DNA from: Erysipelotrichaceae bacterium NK3D112
GTDB lineage: Bacteria; Bacillota_I; Bacilli_A; Erysipelotrichales; Erysipelotrichaceae
Direction of reading: 5' to 3'
Assembly (NCBI GenBank): GCA_000701725.1
Contig: JNJQ01000002.1
Span: forward strand, 62,001 to 126,000
DNA length: 64,000 nucleotides
Shown here: one piece after another, positions 47,976-57,710 of the stretch
Numbering within the stretch: position 1 is the first letter of the stretch
Layout: each line of letters opens with the position of its first letter
Notes under the pieces: generated by a model
The model's database searches: none
Seen by the model: only the letters and a program-made list of their open reading frames with translations
What the model was told of the DNA's origin: nothing
Program-made: the position numbers and the translations under genes

Positions 47976-49226
47976 TTATTTCTTTTTGAGTGTTCTGTAA
48001 AGCTTATATGCGCCTTTGCGCACCGGCAGGATGAATTCGCCGATGAACTGCTCCACGATTCCTCCGAAGCCGCGCTTGAATTCATAGACGCCGTAATCAT
48101 CCGCATCTTTGGAGAAGTTGCCCGAGATGCCATAGAAATTGTAGCGTGGGATATGATGCTCAAGGCAATAGCGGATCATCGCAAACTGCAGAGCATATGA
48201 CGCGTTGTACTTCTTGTATTCATCATAGGCCGCGCCATAGAGGAAGACCGCCTCATTGTCATAGATGACGAAGAAGCCTGCCGCCATTTCAATCAGGGAG
48301 CCGTGCTTTTCCTTCAGTTCAAGAGCTTCGGCTCTTTTTTTCTCATTCAGCTCAAGCGCCTGCTCGGCAGCCTTGAGCTTTTTCTTCTGGTTGGCCGATT
48401 CCGGATTCTCCGCCAGTTTTGCGTTGACGCTGTCCAGATCGCGCTGAAGTTTCTCACTCTCTTTGCCAAGCGAATCGCACAGAGCACCAAGATCCATATA
48501 TGCCAGCATGATCTTCGCATGCTCGCCATAGGCAGCCAGCTGCTTTTCATAGAAGCTGTGCTCACGCATCGAGAAGCCGCGGCGCTTTGCGGTGTGCTCC
48601 TCCATCTCGATGAACTTGTATGTCTCTTCAGGGCTGAGCTCACGCACACAGATTCCCTGTTTCTCCGCCCGGTTCAAAGAGCGTCTGCAGCGCTGGTCCA
48701 TTTCCTTTACGACCTGCGCCTCATTTTTATCTTTGAGATCCATCGCGGACACCCAGCTGATCATCGTGAAGGCCGAGTAGTCGGTAGGGAAGCCCTGATG
48801 CTCATAGCCGAGCTTTTGCAAAGACGCAAGGATATCGCTGTTGTCATAGCCGCCCTCAACCTGATTGCCTTCCGCGTCACGCTCCACATAATTCATGCAC
48901 GGGTTCATCAGCATATACATCACCCGTCTGCCGGAAAGATACTTCTTCAGCTCCTCCGTGAAGAAGGTCAGTGTTTCCATGTCGCGATAATCCGCCAATA
49001 GCCCCCCCTGGGCGTGGCAGAAGCGGTAGATTTTCATGACCGGTATGTAGGTGAGGGGAGTGGCGGCGATGAGCCTGCCGTCCTCTTTGACGCCCGCATA
49101 CTCGACGTCCCAGCCGTTTGTCTTCTTCAGATTGATCGCTTCAATGGAGTTCATGAAGCTGCGCTGCGCGCTTTTTTCCTGGAAATCTTTATATTCATTC
49201 TCATTCAGAATGCAGAACTGTTTCAT
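47976..49226 (-). CDS. FemX/MurM-like peptidoglycan bridge aminoacyltransferase
   Basis: The 416-residue enzyme belongs to the FemABX family, which transfers amino acids from aminoacyl-tRNA to the stem peptide of lipid II to build the interpeptide bridge. Two GNAT-like lobes flank a long coiled-coil arm (residues ~225-290, Lys/Glu/Ala-rich), which contacts tRNA in the family. The segments FYGISGNF and YGVYEFKRGFGG near the C-terminus are typical. The start with AAGGAG eight bases upstream is preferred over the ATG at 49271. Only one such gene is here, so the bridge may be short. The amino acid used is not evident. Confidence 0.9.
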   Translation of the reverse strand: MKQFCILNENEYKDFQEKSAQRSFMNSIEAINLKKTNGWDVEYAGVKEDGRLIAATPLTYIPVMKIYRFCHAQGGLLADYRDMETLTFFTEELKKYLSGRRVMYMLMNPCMNYVERDAEGNQVEGGYDNSDILASLQKLGYEHQGFPTDYSAFTMISWVSAMDLKDKNEAQVVKEMDQRCRRSLNRAEKQGICVRELSPEETYKFIEMEEHTAKRRGFSMREHSFYEKQLAAYGEHAKIMLAYMDLGALCDSLGKESEKLQRDLDSVNAKLAENPESANQKKKLKAAEQALELNEKKRAEALELKEKHGSLIEMAAGFFVIYDNEAVFLYGAAYDEYKKYNASYALQFAMIRYCLEHHIPRYNFYGISGNFSKDADDYGVYEFKRGFGGIVEQFIGEFILPVRKGAYKLYRTLKKK

Positions 49227-49325
49227 CGCAAATGCTCCTTTGCAGTGCCTGAGCCCATACGGCAGGCACAATCAGCTCTTCAATTATATAAAAGATGCGC
49301 CAAATCGCAAATTGCATAAAAAAAA

Positions 49326-49353
49326 CTTGCCAATACACAGTGAAATGGTAAAA
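49326..49353 (+). promoter_or_regulatory. Promoter of the dcw (mraZ) operon
   Basis: TTGCCA and TAAAAT are 16 bp apart, giving a start about seven bases later, near 49360. Confidence 0.6.
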
Positions 49354-49355
49354 TT

Positions 49356-49380
49356 GTGTTAGAAAGTGGGGAGAAGTGGG
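49356..49380 (+). promoter_or_regulatory. MraZ-binding repeats (mraZ box)
   Basis: TGGGG-AGAAG-TGGGG at 49366-49380 fits the known MraZ pattern of TGGGN units five bases apart. TGTTA at 49356 in phase is a degenerate third unit. The sites lie between the transcription start and the start codon, so MraZ probably represses its own operon. Confidence 0.75.
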
Positions 49381-49385
49381 GGATG

Positions 49386-49817
49386 ATGTTCAAAGGTCAG
49401 TTCAGGCATACCCTGGATTCGAAAAACAGACTGATCATTCCTGCTAAATTCCGCGACGGTCTCGGGGAGTCTTTTACCGTTACCAAAGGTCTTGACGGAT
49501 GCCTGTCCATTTATACCCAGGACAGATGGGAAGCAATGATTTCTAAGATTTCAATGATTCCCGGCACCAAAAAGGAAGCACGCATGTATCTGCGTGTTCT
49601 GACCGGCAACGCGACGGACTGCACCCTTGATTCGCAGGGAAGAATCCAGCTGCCCCAGTTTCTTGTGACACAGGCTCATATCGAGAAGAACTGTGTCATT
49701 GTCGGTGTCGCCGACCATGTCGAGATCTGGTCGGAGGAGCAATGGGATGCATATGAAGATCTGGCGTCCGAGTCGATTGATTCCGTTGCTGAAACACTGA
49801 CGGAGTATCTGCAGTGA
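49386..49817 (+). CDS. mraZ: Transcriptional regulator MraZ
   Basis: The 143-residue protein begins [21 protein letters not shown]-like sequence with the DSKNR motif and repeats it as [10 protein letters not shown], the two SpoVT/AbrB-like halves of MraZ. Rings of MraZ bind direct repeats upstream of the operon and repress division and wall genes. ATG 49386 is preferred, with ATG 49383 just before; both follow the G-rich box. Its stop overlaps the rsmH start. Confidence 0.95.
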   Translation: MFKGQFRHTLDSKNRLIIPAKFRDGLGESFTVTKGLDGCLSIYTQDRWEAMISKISMIPGTKKEARMYLRVLTGNATDCTLDSQGRIQLPQFLVTQAHIEKNCVIVGVADHVEIWSEEQWDAYEDLASESIDSVAETLTEYLQ

Positions 49818-50767
49818 TGGAACATACAAGTGTACTTCTCAATGAAACGATTGATCTGCTCAATGTGAAACCCGACGGGATTTACGTTGACGGCACACTC
49901 GGCAGAGGAGGACATGCAAAACTGCTGATCTCGAAACTCACAACCGGACATCTGTATGCATTTGACAAAGATGAGCAGGCGCTTCGCGAATCTGAAGTAA
50001 ACCTTTCAGAGGTCGCAGACAAGGTCACGCTGATCCACAACGACTTTCGGTCCGCACAGGAGGAGCTGTGCAAACGCGGGATCGATCATGTCGACGGATT
50101 CATGATGGACCTTGGTGTCAGTTCACCCCAGTTTGACGATCCGCAGCGCGGATTCAGCTACCGCTATGACGCGAGGCTGGACATGAGAATGGATCAGAGT
50201 CAGACACTTGACGCATATCAGATTGTCAACCGGTATCCGGCAGCCGAGCTGACCAGAATCCTCAGGGAATATGGCGAAGAACGCTATGCTTCACTGATTG
50301 CCAGAGCAATCGTGAAGAACCGGGCTGAACGACCGATTGAGACAACCTTTGAACTGGTGGATATCATCAAAGGCGCGCTTCCCGAAAAAGAGCTGCGCAA
50401 AAAGGGGCATCCTGCCAAAAAGACATTCCAGGCCATCCGCATCGAAGTCAACGATGAGCTCGGCGCTCTGAAACAGGGGCTTGAGCAGGCGCTGGGAATG
50501 CTGAATGAATCAGGCAGATGTGCGGTGATCACATTCCACTCGCTCGAGGACCGAATCGTTAAAAATACATTCAAAGACTATTCCTCTGCTCCATTTGTTG
50601 AGCCAAAGCTGCCGCTCGTCGCCTCTCAAATGGAGCAGGCCTCCTTCCGCCTGATCACCAGAAAGCCGGTGGTCGCATCCGAAGGGGAACTGACTGAAAA
50701 CAACCGTTCACACAGCGCAAAGCTGCGTGTCATAGAAAGAATTGCAAGGGGAGAGAATCATGGCTAA
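49817..50767 (+). CDS. rsmH: 16S rRNA m4C1402 methyltransferase RsmH (MraW)
   Basis: The 316-residue SAM-dependent enzyme methylates N4 of C1402 in 16S rRNA. The opening [13 protein letters not shown], the SAM-binding [13 protein letters not shown] and [12 protein letters not shown] are all family hallmarks, as are [16 protein letters not shown] and the late [10 protein letters not shown]. The start may be ATG 49817 or GTG 49814; both overlap the mraZ stop. The last eight bases overlap ftsL. Confidence 0.96.
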   Translation: MEHTSVLLNETIDLLNVKPDGIYVDGTLGRGGHAKLLISKLTTGHLYAFDKDEQALRESEVNLSEVADKVTLIHNDFRSAQEELCKRGIDHVDGFMMDLGVSSPQFDDPQRGFSYRYDARLDMRMDQSQTLDAYQIVNRYPAAELTRILREYGEERYASLIARAIVKNRAERPIETTFELVDIIKGALPEKELRKKGHPAKKTFQAIRIEVNDELGALKQGLEQALGMLNESGRCAVITFHSLEDRIVKNTFKDYSSAPFVEPKLPLVASQMEQASFRLITRKPVVASEGELTENNRSHSAKLRVIERIARGENHG

Positions 50768-51077
50768 GGGGACTAAGAGAAACAAAATCAAGAGATCATT
50801 TGCGCTATTGAACTTTTCAATACTGCTGTTTGGCTTTTCGGCTCTGATGTATCTGGGCGGAGCACTGTTTTTACGCTCTTACAACAACTCCCTGAGCACC
50901 CGTGCCCAGGAGATCTCCCAGGAGATTGCGGCACTTGAACTGCAGAACGATGCGGTCGAGGTTGAGATTGCCCAGCTGACTTCCGCAGACAGAATTTATG
51001 AGATCGCTGCGAATAACGGCTTGACACGCAATTCCGGAAATGTTATTTCAATTACTAATGGAGACAACGGGGAGTGA
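50760..51077 (+). CDS. ftsL: FtsL-like cell-division protein
   Basis: The 105-residue protein has a basic N-terminus, one membrane helix (about 17-39) and an extracellular coiled coil ([16 protein letters not shown] and onward), as expected for FtsL. FtsL links DivIB/DivIC to the septal synthase. Sequence identity in this family is low, so the call rests on topology and place between rsmH and the division PBP. GGGGAG precedes the ATG. Confidence 0.85.
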   Translation: MAKGTKRNKIKRSFALLNFSILLFGFSALMYLGGALFLRSYNNSLSTRAQEISQEIAALELQNDAVEVEIAQLTSADRIYEIAANNGLTRNSGNVISITNGDNGE

Positions 51078-51081
51078 ACGT

Positions 51082-53256
51082 GTGCCGAAGATAAAGAACA
51101 ACTCGGTGCGTGAAATATTTCTTGTAACATTGGCGGCGGTCATCTTGCTCGCATCCAATGTTTTTTTCGTTACCATTTCAAAAGTCCATCTGCGCTCGGG
51201 CGTGGATCTTTCCAGCTATGCCAATTCAGCAAACTACGTCCACGAGGTGACAAAGGCGCTGCGCGGCAATATCTATGACCGCTCCGGCATCGTCATCGCC
51301 CAGGACAGCCGCACATACAATATCGTCTGCATTCTCGATGAGAACCGTCCGTCCATTGAAGGCACGATCGCCTATGTCAAGGACAAGGAAAAAACAGCGA
51401 GGATCCTTTCAAAAGTTCTGCGCATGGATTATGACAAGATTCTTGATTATCTGAAGCAGGACGTGTACCAGACCGAACTCGGATACGGCGGCCGCAAGCT
51501 CTCCAAATCCATCAAGGATGAGATTGATTCCTATGAGCTGCCGGGCATTGAATTCACCGACAGCGTGCAGCGGATTTATCCGATGGGCCAGTTCGCTTCC
51601 AATCTGATCGGCTATGCGCAATCGGATGAAAGCGGCAGCACGATCGGCAAAATGGGCATTGAGCTCTATCTGGATCCGTATCTCAGCGGTATTGACGGCT
51701 CACGCACCTATCAGGCCGATGAGCACGGCTACGTTCTGCCCGGCATGCAGGAGGAAGTCGTCAGCGCCCGCAACGGCAACAATGTCTACATGACCCTTGA
51801 CGGGGGCATCCAGGAAACCCTTGAGGAAAGCATGCGCACCACCATGAACACATTCAACACGACGCGTGTTTGGGGCGGGGCGATGGAAGTCAAAACCGGA
51901 AAGGTGATCGCCTGGGGCCAGTCGCCCTCATTTGATCCCAACACGCTGGAAAACATCACCGACTACACCAACATCGGTGCCCAGATTCCCTATGAACCCG
52001 GTTCCACAATGAAATCCTTCGTCTGGGCGGCGACGATCAACGAGGGCAAATATGATGAGACGATGGTGACCGACGGAAACCAGTTCTGCTTCAGCTCTGA
52101 TGAGAACAACAATCCGGTGCGTACATACAGCGCCGATCACATCGGCTGCATCTATAACGCCGGCGAGAAAAAGTACGGCATGGTCGATCTTGACCATGGC
52201 ATGATCTACTCCCTCAACACGGTTGCCGGCACCCTTGAAAACGAACTGATCAGTCCCGATATCTATCTGGATTATGTGAAGAAATTCGGTTTCTTCGAAA
52301 ATGTCGGAACCGACGGTCTTCCCGAATCAAAGGGAACCCTGAACTTCACCTATGCATATGACAAGATGAACCTCTCATTCGGCCAGGGCTCCACCGCGAC
52401 AATGCTGCAGCTGTTCCAGGCATACAGCGCGATTTTCTCCGACGGAACCATGGTCAAGCCGTATTTCATCGAATCAGTCAGGGATTCTTATGACAACAGT
52501 GTGATCTACCAGGCGGAAACAACCGTGAAGGGCCATCCCATCACGGAGGAAACCGCCCGTCATATGCAGAAGATCATGTACCGCGTCATCAATGACGAGG
52601 ACGGCACCGCCAAGTGGTACCGCATTCCGGAAACAGATATGATCGCCAAGACCGGTACATCCGAAGTTGCCGTCAACGGCAGCTATAACAACGCCAGAAC
52701 AATCACTTCGGTCATGGCGGCAATGCCGGCCGATGATCCCCAGGTGCTTGTGTATTACGCCTTTGAGGCGGACAACGCCGTGGACTCCCATTACTGGGTT
52801 GATGCCCAGAAGAACTTCTTCCGCAAGGTTGCGATCACATACGGCTTTGCGGAGGGCAGCTCCAGCGCACCCGAACAGGATGTGCCTGGGGAAAGCGAAA
52901 CGGTTTCCATCACCGAAATGCCCACAGTGGTCAATCACAGCATCGACTATGCGAAAAAGACACTTGAGGCAGAGGGCGCTTCCGTGGTGGTGCTGGGAGA
53001 TGGCTCCAATGTCATCAGACAGTATCCGCGGGCAGGGGAAACCCTGGCAACCGGACAGCGCGTCTTCCTCTTAAGCGATACGCAGACATTCACGATGCCG
53101 GATCTGACCGGCTGGACCCGCAAGGATGTGGCAGGTCTATGGGATGTCAGCGGCTTTGGCTTCCAGCTGTCCGGAACCGGAAAGGTTGTTTCACAAAGCG
53201 TCGCGGCAGGCACGCCGGTGACCAAAGGTACCGAAATCAGAGTTGAATTTGAATGA
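51082..53256 (+). CDS. Class B penicillin-binding protein, FtsI/PBP2x type, with two PASTA domains
   Basis: The 724-residue transpeptidase cross-links septal peptidoglycan. A membrane anchor (about 10-32) precedes the dimerisation domain, with GNIYDRSG. The catalytic motifs are STMK (Ser308-Lys311), SLN (Ser377-Asn379) and KTG (Lys523). Two PASTA domains (about 600-724) are typical of PBP2x and SpoVD-like enzymes and bind wall or lipid II. The start is GTG 51082, seven bases after GGGGAG and four bases after the ftsL stop. It is the largest gene of this dcw segment. Confidence 0.94.
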   Translation: MPKIKNNSVREIFLVTLAAVILLASNVFFVTISKVHLRSGVDLSSYANSANYVHEVTKALRGNIYDRSGIVIAQDSRTYNIVCILDENRPSIEGTIAYVKDKEKTARILSKVLRMDYDKILDYLKQDVYQTELGYGGRKLSKSIKDEIDSYELPGIEFTDSVQRIYPMGQFASNLIGYAQSDESGSTIGKMGIELYLDPYLSGIDGSRTYQADEHGYVLPGMQEEVVSARNGNNVYMTLDGGIQETLEESMRTTMNTFNTTRVWGGAMEVKTGKVIAWGQSPSFDPNTLENITDYTNIGAQIPYEPGSTMKSFVWAATINEGKYDETMVTDGNQFCFSSDENNNPVRTYSADHIGCIYNAGEKKYGMVDLDHGMIYSLNTVAGTLENELISPDIYLDYVKKFGFFENVGTDGLPESKGTLNFTYAYDKMNLSFGQGSTATMLQLFQAYSAIFSDGTMVKPYFIESVRDSYDNSVIYQAETTVKGHPITEETARHMQKIMYRVINDEDGTAKWYRIPETDMIAKTGTSEVAVNGSYNNARTITSVMAAMPADDPQVLVYYAFEADNAVDSHYWVDAQKNFFRKVAITYGFAEGSSSAPEQDVPGESETVSITEMPTVVNHSIDYAKKTLEAEGASVVVLGDGSNVIRQYPRAGETLATGQRVFLLSDTQTFTMPDLTGWTRKDVAGLWDVSGFGFQLSGTGKVVSQSVAAGTPVTKGTEIRVEFE

Positions 53257-53292
53257 ACTCTGAGTATGATAATCTATGCAAAGGAGGTCTTT

Positions 53293-54252
53293 ATGCCTTT
53301 GAAACTGATACTGAACTTCACGCTGAGTCTGCTGATCGTCCTGGTGACGATGCCGGCTTTCATAAAATTTCTCAAAAAACTGAGCTTCCGTCAGACGATC
53401 AGCGAATACTCGCTTGATGATGATCAGAAGAAGGCGGGCACACCGATCATGGGCGGCATCCTCTTCATCATCACACCTCTGGTTGTCACCCTGATCACCA
53501 ATCCGAAAGCATTCACGGACATTGACACACTGATTGTCATGCTGGCATTTGCCGGCTATGGCATCATCGGCTTCATCGATGATTACCTGATCGCCGTCAA
53601 GAAGAACAACGAAGGCCTTTCACCAAAGGCGAAGCTGATCATGCAGGCGGTGCTTGCGATCGTGTTCTTCCTGCTGTATATGGGACATGGCAAACTGGAA
53701 GTCTATCTGCCGTTAAGCCGCGTCACGCTGCATCTTGGACTTGGCTACTTCTTCTTTGCAATGCTGATGTTTGCCGGCGCTTCCAACGCGGTCAATCTGA
53801 CCGACGGCATGGACGGGCTTTGCGCAGGTGTCACGATCATTGCCCTGATCCCGTTCCTGATTATCTCGCTTGGCATGTCAGAGACGCTTCCGCCTTTGAT
53901 CATTGCCCTGATCGGCGCACTGCTCGGCTATCTCTACTACAACAAAAAACCGGCAAAGGTGTTCATGGGAGATACCGGCGCCCTGGCGCTTGGCGGCATC
54001 CTGGCGGCGATTGCCATGGTGACAAAGAAGGAGATGGCACTGATTGTGATCGCCGGTGTTCCGGTACTGGAAACCCTGAGCGTCATTCTGCAGGTGGCGG
54101 CCGTCAAGACCATTCACCGCAGGATCTTCCCGTATACGCCGATTCATTATTCATTCCGTCTCAAGGGGATGCCCGAAAAGTCCGTTGTCTATCTGTTCTG
54201 GATGGCGGAGGCGGTATTCGCATTGCTCGGATTCTGGATTGCGACCCGTTAA
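53293..54252 (+). CDS. mraY: Phospho-N-acetylmuramoyl-pentapeptide transferase MraY
   Basis: The 319-residue, ten-helix membrane enzyme makes lipid I from UDP-MurNAc-pentapeptide and undecaprenyl phosphate. The motifs GTPIMGGILF, IDDYLIAVKK with its DD pair, NLTDGMDGL and the cytosolic segment IHYSFRLKG are all present. AAAGGAGG lies six or seven bases before ATG 53293. A terminator follows at once, so murD, ftsW and murG are not part of this operon. Confidence 0.96.
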   Translation: MPLKLILNFTLSLLIVLVTMPAFIKFLKKLSFRQTISEYSLDDDQKKAGTPIMGGILFIITPLVVTLITNPKAFTDIDTLIVMLAFAGYGIIGFIDDYLIAVKKNNEGLSPKAKLIMQAVLAIVFFLLYMGHGKLEVYLPLSRVTLHLGLGYFFFAMLMFAGASNAVNLTDGMDGLCAGVTIIALIPFLIISLGMSETLPPLIIALIGALLGYLYYNKKPAKVFMGDTGALALGGILAAIAMVTKKEMALIVIAGVPVLETLSVILQVAAVKTIHRRIFPYTPIHYSFRLKGMPEKSVVYLFWMAEAVFALLGFWIATR

Positions 54253-54279
54253 ACTGCCCTGAAAGGCAGTTTTTTTTCT
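54251..54279 (+). terminator. Terminator of the dcw segment
   Basis: Stem AACTGCC / GGCAGTT, with eight T's, directly after the mraY stop. Confidence 0.9.
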
Positions 54280-54366
54280 TTCCGTGGAAGCGTTCAACGG
54301 TAACCCGTACAATCCGCATAAATACGGTTCATAAAGTGAATTTCAGTATTAAAACAGTCTGTTTTT

Positions 54367-54375
54367 TGTTATAAT
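54367..54375 (+). promoter_or_regulatory. Extended -10 promoter of the comN-secDF operon
   Basis: TGTTATAAT is an extended -10, 23 bp before the ATG. The -35 region is weak (TTAAAA at 15 bp). Confidence 0.5.
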
Positions 54376-54398
54376 AACGTAACTGTCAGGAGGAAGGC

Positions 54399-54686
54399 AT
54401 GTCATCAGAAAAAATGGATACATTAAACACTCTGATTCAGCTGACGATGGTCCTCAAGCTTCAGCAGCTGAAACGAAACGGACTGCCTTCACTCAGGTAC
54501 AGCAATCTTGAGGATTATGTGAATGAGAAACTCTGGGCACTACGGCAGCCGCACTCACTGCATGAGGCAGCCGACGATATCCTGCATGTGGATACTCAGG
54601 AAATGATCCGTTTTCTGGCAAAAAAGGCGATCACTGACGCAGCCGCATCCAGACTTGAAGATTTCTCTGACATTATAGGAGGGTAG
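54399..54686 (+). CDS. ComN-like post-transcriptional regulator
   Basis: The 95-residue helical protein matches the small 'post-transcriptional regulator' family of B. subtilis ComN, with the segment LPSLRYSNLEDYVNEKLW (residues ~29-46). ComN promotes comE mRNA accumulation and localises with DivIVA. As in B. subtilis, it lies just upstream of secDF, which supports the call. AGGAGG precedes the ATG. secDF follows after eight bases. Confidence 0.75.
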   Translation: MSSEKMDTLNTLIQLTMVLKLQQLKRNGLPSLRYSNLEDYVNEKLWALRQPHSLHEAADDILHVDTQEMIRFLAKKAITDAAASRLEDFSDIIGG

Positions 54687-54694
54687 GCACTATT

Positions 54695-56992
54695 ATGGCT
54701 GGAAAGCAGAACAAAAAGGGAAGTTTGGGAATTTTCTTTTTGGCCGTCGCAGCGATCGCAGTAATCGTTGCAACCACATTCAACGCGATCAAGAACAATC
54801 TGAACCTTGGTCTTGACCTGCAGGGCGGATTTGAAATCCTCTATGAGGTCACACCTCTCAATGAAGGTTCCGAAGTTGATATGACAGCTGTCACCAACAG
54901 CATTTCCAAGCGTATCAACGTCCTCGGTGTCTCCGAACCCGAGATCATCGTGGAAGGCGATAACCGCGTCCGCGTGCAGCTGGCAGGCATTTCCGATCAG
55001 GAATCCGCCAGAAGCATGATCGGCACAACCGCCAACCTCACATTCCGTGATGTTGACGACAATGAACTGGCTGACTCGTCCATTCTGGTCGAGGGCGGCG
55101 CATCCCTGGCATACCAGGATGGTGTACCGATCGTCTCGCTGCAGATTGCGGACCAGGCCAAGTTCGGTGAAATCACCAAGAATATCGCAGCCAAGGCCAG
55201 CGGATCCAATATCATGATCATCTGGCTCGACTGGGAAGAAGGCGACACATATACCGCTGAGGCCGCAAAGGCGAACAAGGGTGAAGAGCCCAAGTACATT
55301 TCCGCCGCGCAGGTCAGAAGCGAAATCAACGGCAACTGCATTATTGAAGGCAACTTCACAGAAGAAGAGGCCAGAACACTTGCCAACCTGATCAATTCCG
55401 GTTCACTGCCTGTCAAGCTGACTGAAATCAGCTCCAACGTCGTCTCCGCCGAATATGGTGCTGACGCCCTGGCAAAGACAGCGCAGGCAGGTATGATCGG
55501 TGTCGGTCTGGTTATGCTGTTCATGATTTACATGTTCAGACTGCCGGGCATCGTTTCCGCGATCATGCTCGTATTCTATATCTGGGCAGTATTCGGAATC
55601 TATTCACTGATGGGAGCTGTCTTCACACTGTCCGGTATCGGCGCGCTCGTGCTCGGTGTCGGTATGACCGTTGACGCAAACATCATCAGCTACGAAAGAA
55701 TCAAGCAGGAGCTGTACAAGGGAAGAAGTGTCAGAGCGGCTGTGGCGGAAGGCCAGAAACAGTCCTTCTCCGCTGTCTTTGACGCCCAGTTCACAACCCT
55801 GATCGCAGCCCTGATCATGTATATCTGGGGCAATGGCGCGGTCAAGGGATTCGCGACCATGCTGATTATCACAGTTGTCATGACACTCGTTCTGAATGTC
55901 GGCTTCTCCAGGTGGCTGCTCAACCTGCTGGTCAATGCAGGCATCGCCGATGGCAAACCCGGTCTCTTCAATGTCAAGGAATCCCAGATTCCCGATATTG
56001 CCAAGGGTGAGTCACAGTTCTACACAGGCACAAAGCAGTTCGACTATGCCGGCAATGCGAAGTGGAACATCCGCGGCGCGCTGATCGTTGCGGCACTTGC
56101 TCTGATCCTAGGCTTTGTCAACATGGGCAGTGGCAAGGGCTTCTTCAACCTCGGTATCGACTTCTCCTCCGGTACCCGCATCACTGTCTCCAGTGAGCAG
56201 GCTGTCACCGTCGAGGATGTCACAGCCGTGTTCAATGATCTCGGCTATACAAACTTCACGATTCAGTCCTCCGGTGAAAACACCGTTTATGCGACAACCA
56301 AGCAGGCCATCGAAACAGATGAGCTCCATGCGATCAAGGCAGCTCTGCAGGAGAAGTACGGCGAGGAGCCGGGCGACAACGTTGTCACTCCGGTCGTCGG
56401 CCGTGAGCTTGTCAGAAACGCAGTCATCCTGACCATCGTTGCCTGGATCGCCATGATGCTCTATGTCACACTCCGTTATGAATGGGACTATGCGCTTGGC
56501 TGTATCGTCGCGCTGATCCACGACGTCGGCATCGTTCTTGCCGTCTTCGTTATCGGCCGCTTCGAGGTCAACACGGAAGTTATCTCCGTCCTGCTGACCA
56601 TTATCGGTTACTCCATCAACAACTCCATCGTCGTCTTCGACAGAGTGCGTGAAATCATGGCAAACAAGTCCGGCCGTCTGAATGCGGAAGGATATAAGAA
56701 TGTCATCAACCAGGCACTCGATGCCACCATCAGAATGTCCCTCAACAGCTCTGTCACAACAATGCTGCCGGTCATCCTGCTGCTGGCGATGGGTTCCAAG
56801 GCAATCTTCACATTCATCTTCGCGATGTTTATCGGTCTGATCGCCGGCACACTGTCCTCCATCTTCATCGCTCCGACAGTCTGGAGATGGGCACGCACCA
56901 AGCTGCGTAAGAACGACGGCACAAAGAAGCCGAAGAAGCAGGCGAATAAGGAAGCACTTGACGAATATACATTCAAGGGAATCAACGCTTGA
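54695..56992 (+). CDS. secDF: Fused protein-export membrane protein SecDF
   Basis: The 765-residue protein joins SecD and SecF. The SecD half opens with a membrane helix and NLGLDLQGGFEILYEV, and has the GVGMTVDANIISYERI membrane motif. The SecF half begins around 455 and has LGIDFSSGTRI and SINNSIVVFDRVRE. It uses the proton gradient to aid release of secreted proteins from SecYEG. The C-terminus is a short basic tail. GGAGGG precedes the ATG. The order ComN-SecDF-RecJ-Apt-Rel is conserved with Bacilli. Confidence 0.97.
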   Translation: MAGKQNKKGSLGIFFLAVAAIAVIVATTFNAIKNNLNLGLDLQGGFEILYEVTPLNEGSEVDMTAVTNSISKRINVLGVSEPEIIVEGDNRVRVQLAGISDQESARSMIGTTANLTFRDVDDNELADSSILVEGGASLAYQDGVPIVSLQIADQAKFGEITKNIAAKASGSNIMIIWLDWEEGDTYTAEAAKANKGEEPKYISAAQVRSEINGNCIIEGNFTEEEARTLANLINSGSLPVKLTEISSNVVSAEYGADALAKTAQAGMIGVGLVMLFMIYMFRLPGIVSAIMLVFYIWAVFGIYSLMGAVFTLSGIGALVLGVGMTVDANIISYERIKQELYKGRSVRAAVAEGQKQSFSAVFDAQFTTLIAALIMYIWGNGAVKGFATMLIITVVMTLVLNVGFSRWLLNLLVNAGIADGKPGLFNVKESQIPDIAKGESQFYTGTKQFDYAGNAKWNIRGALIVAALALILGFVNMGSGKGFFNLGIDFSSGTRITVSSEQAVTVEDVTAVFNDLGYTNFTIQSSGENTVYATTKQAIETDELHAIKAALQEKYGEEPGDNVVTPVVGRELVRNAVILTIVAWIAMMLYVTLRYEWDYALGCIVALIHDVGIVLAVFVIGRFEVNTEVISVLLTIIGYSINNSIVVFDRVREIMANKSGRLNAEGYKNVINQALDATIRMSLNSSVTTMLPVILLLAMGSKAIFTFIFAMFIGLIAGTLSSIFIAPTVWRWARTKLRKNDGTKKPKKQANKEALDEYTFKGINA

Positions 56993-57000
56993 TCACTTCA

Positions 57001-57031
57001 GGCAGACGGCTTTAGCTGTCTGCTTTCTTTT
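57001..57031 (+). terminator. Terminator of comN-secDF
   Basis: Stem GCAGAC / GTCTGC with inner pairs and a T-rich tail interrupted by one C. It may allow some read-through into the HAD gene. Confidence 0.65.
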
Positions 57032-57047
57032 AGGAAAGGAGAAAACC

Positions 57048-57710
57048 ATGGAAATCAAAGCTGTGCTGTTTGACTGCGACGGATTGATGTTTGATACCGA
57101 AATCATTGCCCAGCAGATCTGGAGAGACGGCGCAAGGGAATACAATGTCACACTGCCCGATGACTTTTTCGAACATATTACCGGGGCAGGCGGAAAAGAC
57201 CTGCTCGATTACATCGCCTCCGTTCCCGGCGCGGACCTGCTGAGAAAGGTCTGCCGGGCAAGACGGTTTGATCTGGATTTCTGGCGCAGCATCCATACCG
57301 ACTGCCTCAACCGTCCGGGTCTGATCGAGCTGTTTCAGTATCTTGAGAAGAACGGATATCCGGTGGGCATCTGCTCATCAAGCGCCAGGGAATATGTGCT
57401 TGCACTGATTGATTCATGCAGTGTGAAACTGCACTATGACACCATCGTTTGCGGGGATATGGTGAAACACGCCAAACCCGATCCTGAAATCTTCCTGAAA
57501 GGCGCGGAAAACCTCGATGTGAAGCCTGAGAACTGCCTTGTATTGGAGGATTCCAAGCAGGGAATTCTCGCTTCTGTCAATGCGGGGATGCACAATTGCT
57601 TTATTCCGGATACAATTATTCCGGATGAGGCAATGACCCGTGCAATTGAATTCCGCTGTGAATCCCTGCATGAGGTGATCGGCCTTTTGGAAAGGATCAA
57701 CAGACAATGA
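57048..57710 (+). CDS. HAD-family phosphatase, beta-phosphoglucomutase-like
   Basis: The 220-residue protein has the HAD motifs FDCDGLMFDTE (nucleophile Asp9, acid Asp11), ICSSS (motif II), the Lys of KHAKPDPEIF (motif III), and LVLEDSKQGI (motif IV). The cap lies after the first motif, as in subfamily IA, close to beta-phosphoglucomutase and small sugar-phosphate phosphatases. The start is the ATG with AAAGGAG upstream. It overlaps recJ by ATGA. The substrate is not evident. Confidence 0.9.
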   Translation: MEIKAVLFDCDGLMFDTEIIAQQIWRDGAREYNVTLPDDFFEHITGAGGKDLLDYIASVPGADLLRKVCRARRFDLDFWRSIHTDCLNRPGLIELFQYLEKNGYPVGICSSSAREYVLALIDSCSVKLHYDTIVCGDMVKHAKPDPEIFLKGAENLDVKPENCLVLEDSKQGILASVNAGMHNCFIPDTIIPDEAMTRAIEFRCESLHEVIGLLERINRQ

